A stretch of DNA of 8,575 nucleotides from UBA1924 sp963976625 (lineage in GTDB: Bacteria > Planctomycetota > Phycisphaerae > Phycisphaerales > UBA1924): assembly GCA_963976625.1 (NCBI GenBank), contig CAXBLA010000041.1, forward strand, positions 1 through 8,575, read 5' to 3'. Positions 3,615 through 8,575 of the stretch are shown here, piece by piece. A program made the translations under genes and the position numbers. Position 1 is the stretch's first letter, and each line of letters begins with the position of its first letter. The notes beneath the pieces are model-generated. The model did not search any database and had not been told where the DNA came from. It was given only the letters and a program-made list of their open reading frames with translations.

Positions 3615-6518
3615 TTAATCCACCAACTTCGATTCCACCAGCTCGATCCGGAAACGCTCCTCACCCTCAACCACCCGCGCAATCACCCCGCTTGCGTACC
3701 CCGCATCGATCCCCCGGTATCCTTCGCGAATCCCCCACAGCTCATCGACCGTCCGCCGCTTGACCCCCAGCACACTCAGCCGCTGGCTCCAATACTCCAC
3801 TGTATCAAAGTATCGCGCAATCGACTCGTCCACCAAATCCTGCGTCCGCCTAAGCTCATCCTCACCAAACCCGTCCATCAGCACGCCACCGATGACCGAA
3901 TCAATCACCTCGTCGCCCAGCGCGATCTCCCCCGGGTCGCACAACACCCGGATCAAGAAAACCGCTTCACCATCGAACAAATCCGAAAACGCGATCTGCG
4001 CCCGGATCTTCCCACCGAACCCGCGTGCCTCGCCCTCCTTGGCAAAGCGGCTATTGAGCATCATCGACGAGAGCGACATCGATCGCATCGCCCGCAGCTC
4101 ATCGACCCCAACCCCGAAGTACCCGATCACAAACCCGTACTCCTGTTCATCCTTCGTCCTGACTCGCAGCATCTTCTCATGCTTGACCAGCACCGCCCGC
4201 TCGACCCCATCATCAGGCATTGATTCAAGCTCAGCACCGACAGCCTCGCCACCCGCACGCGAGACAAGCGACCCAAAGTACGCCCCCGCGTGCTCGATCA
4301 TCCCCGGCGCATCGAAGCCAGTTTCGCCCGCGATCGCGATCTCCAACCGACCCTTCCGCACCATCTGCGTGATCAGCCGCTGCGCCTCATCGATCGTCAC
4401 CCGCGCTTTCGCTTCGGATTGACCGCCAGCCCGCACCCCGTACATCGCCTTGATCGCCTGATCCACCGAGCTCGCCCTCACCCCAGCCGACCGCTGTGCC
4501 CACGCATCAAACGCCCCCTGCTCAATCATCGGCTGCCCCAACAACGCATACATCAGCTCCACCGCAGCCTCGAACTCATCGCCGTCGCCGCTCACACGCA
4601 ACTGCACAAAGCCCACATCCTGATACGCAGAAACCCTCAGCCCGTGCTCCTCGATGAACACCGACACCGCGCCCCCGCCCCGCGTCTCCGTCGTCGGCGA
4701 CCGCCAAGCCACCAACGCCGCCTGCACCAGATCATCATCCACACCCGCGCCAAACAAACCGTTCCCCCAGATCGTCGCCGCCAGATACACCCCGCCCGAT
4801 CCCTCTTCGTTCTCCCCGCCATCGCCCATCGCCCGCGCATGCACCCGCACCCCGTTCTCGTACACCGCCGTCCAAGACCCTGACTCGGGGTGCTGCGAGA
4901 CTTCAAGAACCTCGCGCTCGCGAGGCTCGCCATCAATCATCGACCCCGAGAGCTTGGTCATCCATTCTGGATCAATTGCCCCGAGCGCTTGCCCCTTCGC
5001 TGCGTCTACAACCCCCAGCAGCGCATCGTTTGTATCGCCCGCACCCTTGTGATCCATCAACGCGATGTACCCAGCGTGCTTGGGCTCGACCATCTTTCGT
5101 GCCGCATCGTTGATCTCTCGATCCGTCACGCTGCTCATGATCTCCGTCGCCAGCGCGTCCCACGCCGGGCTCCCCAAGATCGGCCGCCCCGAAGTCACCA
5201 GCCAGTGCACCAGCCCGACCCGCCGACGGTAGGGCGTCGTCGCCCAGTCACCCGCATCGCGATGCCAGCGTGTCAACACCAGCCGCCGAGCCCGCGCGAT
5301 CTCTGCGTCCCCCAACCCATCCCGGCTGATCCGTCCGTTCTGACGCACCAAAAACTCAATCGACGATTCCCACGCATCCCCATCACCGACCACGACGACT
5401 TGAGTCAGCCCCAGCTGCCCCCACATTTCAACCTGATCGAGCACCAGGTCATACCCAGGCCCGAGCTCCTGCCTGCCCAGCCGACCGAGCCGATACCGCA
5501 CCGCCTCGCCGGCCACCCGATCCACAATCAGCCCACGGATACGCTCGGACACATCACCCGTGGGCAATCCGCCCATACCGAAATCCTGCAATCCCTGATC
5601 CTCGAACCAGACCATCGCCGCCTGATGACGCGTAAACCCCGGATCACTCCCCACCACCACGCGACCGGACACATCCCGATGACTCCGCCCGTCGGCCACC
5701 CATCCACGCCCTGCACCAGAATCCACCGCACCAACCGAGCCCCGCACCAACCGTTCGATCTCCGCAGCATCCACATCCCCAACAACGATCAACACCGCCT
5801 GCGCCGGGTGATACACCGCCCGAGCAAACGCCCGCACATCATCAGGTTTCAATCGATCAATCGCCTCAAAGCTCGCCCCGGGCAGCCGCTCACCGAACGG
5901 CGTCCCCTCCATGAGCTCGGGCAACCACACCCGCCTCGCCCGCAGATCCACCGACTGCTCATGCTCCATCGATTCTCGCACCCATGCGATCGCCTCCCCG
6001 ATCCGCTCATCAGTGAGCATCAACGAATCCACATCAAGCACCCGCGCATAGAACCCAAGCAAGCGTCCCAACTGATCCTTCTCTTGTTCCCCATGCCCGA
6101 ACGCCCCCATGAACCCAACCTGATCGAACGCCACGAACGAGCCACCGTGCCCCCCATACCCCGTCGGCTCATCAATCAACAACCCGTCGATGGCCTCCGC
6201 CGAATACCCCTCGATCCCCATCCGGATCAGCCGCTCGAGCACCATCGCCGAGCCGCGCTGCGTATCCGTTTCATACAACGACCCCGCACGCACCATCAGC
6301 CACGCCTGCGCATCACCCAAGTCATGCGCTTGGTCGGCCTGCCCAGCCTGCTCCGCCTCAACCACAACACACGCGAGCCCATTGTCAAACGACACTCGAT
6401 ACACGCCGTCCTGATCTCCAATAGAGTCAACATCCGCATTCACATGAGCGCACAGCACCACCACCGCGATCCCAACCGCCAACACCCTGCGTCCAAAGTA
6501 TCCAAACCGTTCAATCAC
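3615..6518 (-). CDS. secreted M16 (insulinase/pitrilysin-like) protein lacking the HxxEH zinc motif
   Basis: 967 residues, the size of four-domain M16 proteins such as PqqL. The N-terminus has a signal peptide: basic GRR (9-11), hydrophobic core LAVGIAVVVL (13-22), likely cleavage after VNA at 28. It is therefore predicted outside the cytoplasm. M16 features include the NGL strand (46-48), GYSAEAIDGLL (104-114), GGSFVAFDQ (125-133), and the C-domain signature LKPDDVRAFARAVYHP with VVGDVD (223-250). A second, more diverged M16 pair covers about 540-960, with a central-strand match at YENGVRVHAR (553-562). The motif expected to bind zinc, HxxEH, reads MVLER (92-96): both His are replaced and only Glu remains, and no HxxEH occurs elsewhere. 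It is probably inactive as a protease, or a binding or assembly partner, as in other inactive M16 subunits. The start is GTG. A helicase-nuclease gene lies 110 bases upstream on the same strand. Confidence 0.85.
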   Translation of the reverse strand: MIERFGYFGRRVLAVGIAVVVLCAHVNADVDSIGDQDGVYRVSFDNGLACVVVEAEQAGQADQAHDLGDAQAWLMVRAGSLYETDTQRGSAMVLERLIRMGIEGYSAEAIDGLLIDEPTGYGGHGGSFVAFDQVGFMGAFGHGEQEKDQLGRLLGFYARVLDVDSLMLTDERIGEAIAWVRESMEHEQSVDLRARRVWLPELMEGTPFGERLPGASFEAIDRLKPDDVRAFARAVYHPAQAVLIVVGDVDAAEIERLVRGSVGAVDSGAGRGWVADGRSHRDVSGRVVVGSDPGFTRHQAAMVWFEDQGLQDFGMGGLPTGDVSERIRGLIVDRVAGEAVRYRLGRLGRQELGPGYDLVLDQVEMWGQLGLTQVVVVGDGDAWESSIEFLVRQNGRISRDGLGDAEIARARRLVLTRWHRDAGDWATTPYRRRVGLVHWLVTSGRPILGSPAWDALATEIMSSVTDREINDAARKMVEPKHAGYIALMDHKGAGDTNDALLGVVDAAKGQALGAIDPEWMTKLSGSMIDGEPREREVLEVSQHPESGSWTAVYENGVRVHARAMGDGGENEEGSGGVYLAATIWGNGLFGAGVDDDLVQAALVAWRSPTTETRGGGAVSVFIEEHGLRVSAYQDVGFVQLRVSGDGDEFEAAVELMYALLGQPMIEQGAFDAWAQRSAGVRASSVDQAIKAMYGVRAGGQSEAKARVTIDEAQRLITQMVRKGRLEIAIAGETGFDAPGMIEHAGAYFGSLVSRAGGEAVGAELESMPDDGVERAVLVKHEKMLRVRTKDEQEYGFVIGYFGVGVDELRAMRSMSLSSMMLNSRFAKEGEARGFGGKIRAQIAFSDLFDGEAVFLIRVLCDPGEIALGDEVIDSVIGGVLMDGFGEDELRRTQDLVDESIARYFDTVEYWSQRLSVLGVKRRTVDELWGIREGYRGIDAGYASGVIARVVEGEERFRIELVESKLVD

Positions 6519-6628
6519 ACACAGCCATCCTTCAAATCAGAGCAACCGCCCCTCTTGGCATACCGCCCCACACGATCAGCGATTCACCTCATCGAAAAAA
6601 CAAGCTCCCAAATCAGCCCGGATACCCA
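6519..6628 (-). other. spacer between helicase-nuclease and M16 genes
   Basis: These 110 bases hold the M16 ribosome binding site at the downstream end. I see no hairpin with a T tract in the minus direction, so read-through from the helicase-nuclease gene into the M16 gene is possible. I also see no convincing -10/-35 pair on the minus strand. Co-transcription cannot be decided from sequence. Confidence 0.4.
6528..6533 (-). promoter_or_regulatory. ribosome binding site supporting the GTG start of the M16 gene
   Basis: On the minus strand GAAGGA lies nine bases before the GTG at 6518. The nearby ATG at 6528-6526 is in another frame and stops after five codons, so the GTG is the better start. 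It places a complete signal peptide at the N-terminus. Confidence 0.65.
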
Positions 6629-8575
6629 TCAATCGTCCGCAAACACATCCCCATCCACCACATCGAGCACACTGCACGCCGACTCGCTTTGCCCAGATTG
6701 ACATTTGTTGCTCTGCGACCACTCCCCCGCCAGCATCCCCGCGATCGCCTTATCGATCTTCTTGCGGATCTTCTTCATATCCAGCGCATCCATCCCGATC
6801 GAGCCCACGCTCCCGTCTTGCAATAACCAATACGCGCACTCACTCCCCGGCCCCGGATCACCAAACGCTTCTTCGAGTGCCATCGCATAGATCCCAAGCT
6901 GCAGGTCATCCTTCTTGGGCTCCTTGAGCTCCTTGCGCGGATAGCCCGTCTTGTAATCGATCACCCGCCGACCGCCGCTGCTCGTGGCATCCACCCGATC
7001 GAGCTTGGCCTTAATCTTGTGCTCGATCGCGCCTTCTCCATCTGGCCTGTACCCAAACACATACTCGCGCTCAAGCTCCTCGATATGCGCCTGCGGATCA
7101 TGCATCGACTCCCACACCGTCCGCACCAACGCCCGCGCCTGCTCGAGCTTCTCACCATCGACCACCTCGTCCTTAGGCCACCTCGCATAGAACTCCTTGG
7201 TCACCATCGCCTCAAGCTCTTCGCCCCCCGGCGTCGCCCCACCCTCCGCGTCGGCTGCCCTCCACTTCGTATAAAACTGCTCGAGCGTCTCGTGCACCAC
7301 CGTCCCCAATAACATCGGCACCGCGTTCTCCTGAGGCAGCCGAAGCACATAGTTCACCAGATAACACCGCGGACACTCAAGATACTTCGACAGCTGCGAA
7401 AAACTCAGCTTCAATGGCCCGACCAGCCCCGGATGCAACCCGCCCTCGTCATCACGCTCCTGCATCGCCAGCGCATCGACAAGCATCGCCGACAACGCCT
7501 CAAGCTCCTCGCCTTGCGCCCACTCCGGCGCCACCCCATCGCGCAGCACCGCGTTGACCAGCGCGATCCGTTCTCCAGCCTTCGCCAGCTCGGCCGAGAG
7601 CTCATCGCGATCCAGATCCCCCTGCTCCATCGCGTCGATCGCGATGGCTGCGCTGCGGCGCGCATCGCTGCGCGCCTGATCGAACACATCACGCATCCGA
7701 TTCGCGGCCTTAAACTCCGCCCCCAATCGGCTCACCGCGTCCCCGCCCGCGCCCGGCTCGAGCACATCGACCGCGTCGCGCTCGACAAACGCTTCTCCCA
7801 ACGCCGCCCGCAGCTCCAACACAAAGTTGATCGAGGTCGTCTTCTTGGGCACCTTGGCCAGCAGCACCGCGCGCTTCTTGGCCCGCGTGAGCGCCACATA
7901 AAACACCCGGCGTTCCTCGTCGAGCCGACGCGCCTTGATATCCCGAACATCGGCGCCCCGATCCACCATCCCCTCGGGCAAAATCTCCTCATCGCCGCCC
8001 GCACTCTTGGGATACCCATGGGGCCCGCTCACCCGAGGCACAAACACCGTGTCATACTCAAGCCCCTTGGACGCATGAGCCGTCAGCATCGCGACCGCAC
8101 CCGTCATCTTTTCCGTGCCTCCTGATCGCCCGCCCCCCGCAAACACCCGCACCCCGTCGCCGCCCTCGACTTTGTGCTCGGGCAGCTCGCCCAGCGACTG
8201 CTCCCCAGGGTCCAGATCATCCCAGTACCGCAGCATCGCCCCCAGATCACCGGGCGACTCAAACCGATCCGCTCGCGAACGCGCGAACCCGATCAACGCC
8301 GCCAAAGAAGCCACCCGCGACGCCCGCGCCCGCCCATCGCCAAGTTCCCCATGCACCACCCCCGTGCGCTTGATAATCTCCACCACCGCTTCCGCCGCTG
8401 GCACCTCGCCGGCGATCTTGCCCAGCTCAGCAAGCATCGCGTGCATCTTCGTCACCCGCCGACCGATCGCCTCATCGCTGTTGGCGACCAGCCAGTCCAT
8501 CAGCACCCCTGGATCCGCCGCGTCCTCATCGCCCCCGATCCACCGCGCGTGCTGCATCTTCCATCGCATGATCAG
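6629..8575 (-). CDS. UvrD/RecB-like helicase with C-terminal PD-(D/E)XK nuclease, 5' end missing
   Basis: The frame stays open to the window edge, so only the C-terminal part (about 648 residues) is seen; the ATG at 8569 is unlikely to be the true start because the Walker A half is absent. Residues are counted from that ATG. Superfamily 1 helicase motif V is visible as TAHASKGLEYDTVFV (163-177) and motif VI as EERRVFYVALTRAKKR (218-233). A helical linker follows. The nuclease starts at LSFSQLSKYLECPRCY (388-403), then GTVVHETLEQFY (422-433, H426), D524/D527, VIDYKTG (536-542, D538 and K540) and LQLGIYAMAL (556-565), which is the RecB-type active-site order. C399, C402, C623 and C632 could hold an iron-sulfur cluster as in AddB- or Cas4-type nucleases, though the spacing is not canonical. 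The likely role is ATP-driven unwinding and degradation of DNA ends in repair, as AddA/RecB do. A partner subunit may lie beyond the window. Confidence 0.92.
   Translation of the reverse strand: MIMRWKMQHARWIGGDEDAADPGVLMDWLVANSDEAIGRRVTKMHAMLAELGKIAGEVPAAEAVVEIIKRTGVVHGELGDGRARASRVASLAALIGFARSRADRFESPGDLGAMLRYWDDLDPGEQSLGELPEHKVEGGDGVRVFAGGGRSGGTEKMTGAVAMLTAHASKGLEYDTVFVPRVSGPHGYPKSAGGDEEILPEGMVDRGADVRDIKARRLDEERRVFYVALTRAKKRAVLLAKVPKKTTSINFVLELRAALGEAFVERDAVDVLEPGAGGDAVSRLGAEFKAANRMRDVFDQARSDARRSAAIAIDAMEQGDLDRDELSAELAKAGERIALVNAVLRDGVAPEWAQGEELEALSAMLVDALAMQERDDEGGLHPGLVGPLKLSFSQLSKYLECPRCYLVNYVLRLPQENAVPMLLGTVVHETLEQFYTKWRAADAEGGATPGGEELEAMVTKEFYARWPKDEVVDGEKLEQARALVRTVWESMHDPQAHIEELEREYVFGYRPDGEGAIEHKIKAKLDRVDATSSGGRRVIDYKTGYPRKELKEPKKDDLQLGIYAMALEEAFGDPGPGSECAYWLLQDGSVGSIGMDALDMKKIRKKIDKAIAGMLAGEWSQSNKCQSGQSESACSVLDVVDGDVFADD

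Noticed and set aside
3615..6518. Lipoprotein signal (VVLC) at the M16 N-terminus
   Set aside because: The residue before Cys23 is Leu, whereas a lipobox needs Gly, Ala or Ser; an ordinary cleavage site after VNA fits better.
4890..6701. 603-residue + strand ORF across the M16 gene
   Set aside because: It is antisense to a clear M16 protein with a signal peptide; its product is Pro/His/Arg-rich with no domain and is explained by strand base bias.

Overview
The window looks like chromosomal DNA of a GC-rich bacterium, most likely a member of the Planctomycetota (Phycisphaerae-like). This is inferred from protein character and from a palindromic repeat of a type I associate with planctomycete and verrucomicrobial intergenic DNA; no marker gene fixes the taxon. 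The + strand is C-rich and G-poor along its whole length, whichever strand is coding. Plus-strand proteins are therefore rich in Thr, Pro, Asn and His, and minus-strand proteins in Val, Gly, Asp and Glu.

Layout, left half (+ strand): a small PTPS/QueD-fold pterin enzyme with an altered active site (50-436); a 194-residue low-complexity protein made mostly of Asn, Gly, Phe and Trp (630-1214) with its own ribosome binding site and terminator; a PhnP-like metallo-beta-lactamase-fold hydrolase (1308-2135); a roughly 500-base stretch holding a possible structured leader, a 59-codon small ORF, a palindromic repeat and a terminator (2136-2638); and atpG, the F1 ATP synthase gamma subunit (2639-3517), standing alone. 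A strong terminator separates it from the convergent right half.

Right half (- strand): a secreted M16 (pitrilysin/insulinase-like) protein of 967 residues whose zinc-binding HxxEH motif is lost (3615-6518, GTG start), and upstream of it the C-terminal part of a UvrD/RecB-like helicase fused to a PD-(D/E)XK nuclease (6629 to the window edge, 5' end missing).

The genes do not form an obvious single pathway. Most + genes appear to be separate transcription units, each with a terminator and its own start signal. Two features stand out. One is the Asn/Gly/Phe/Trp protein, with no Leu, Ile, Val, Lys, Arg, His, Tyr or Cys. The other is a shared CTAYCATCC motif just upstream of three ATG codons that lack a Shine-Dalgarno sequence, which suggests leaderless transcription.
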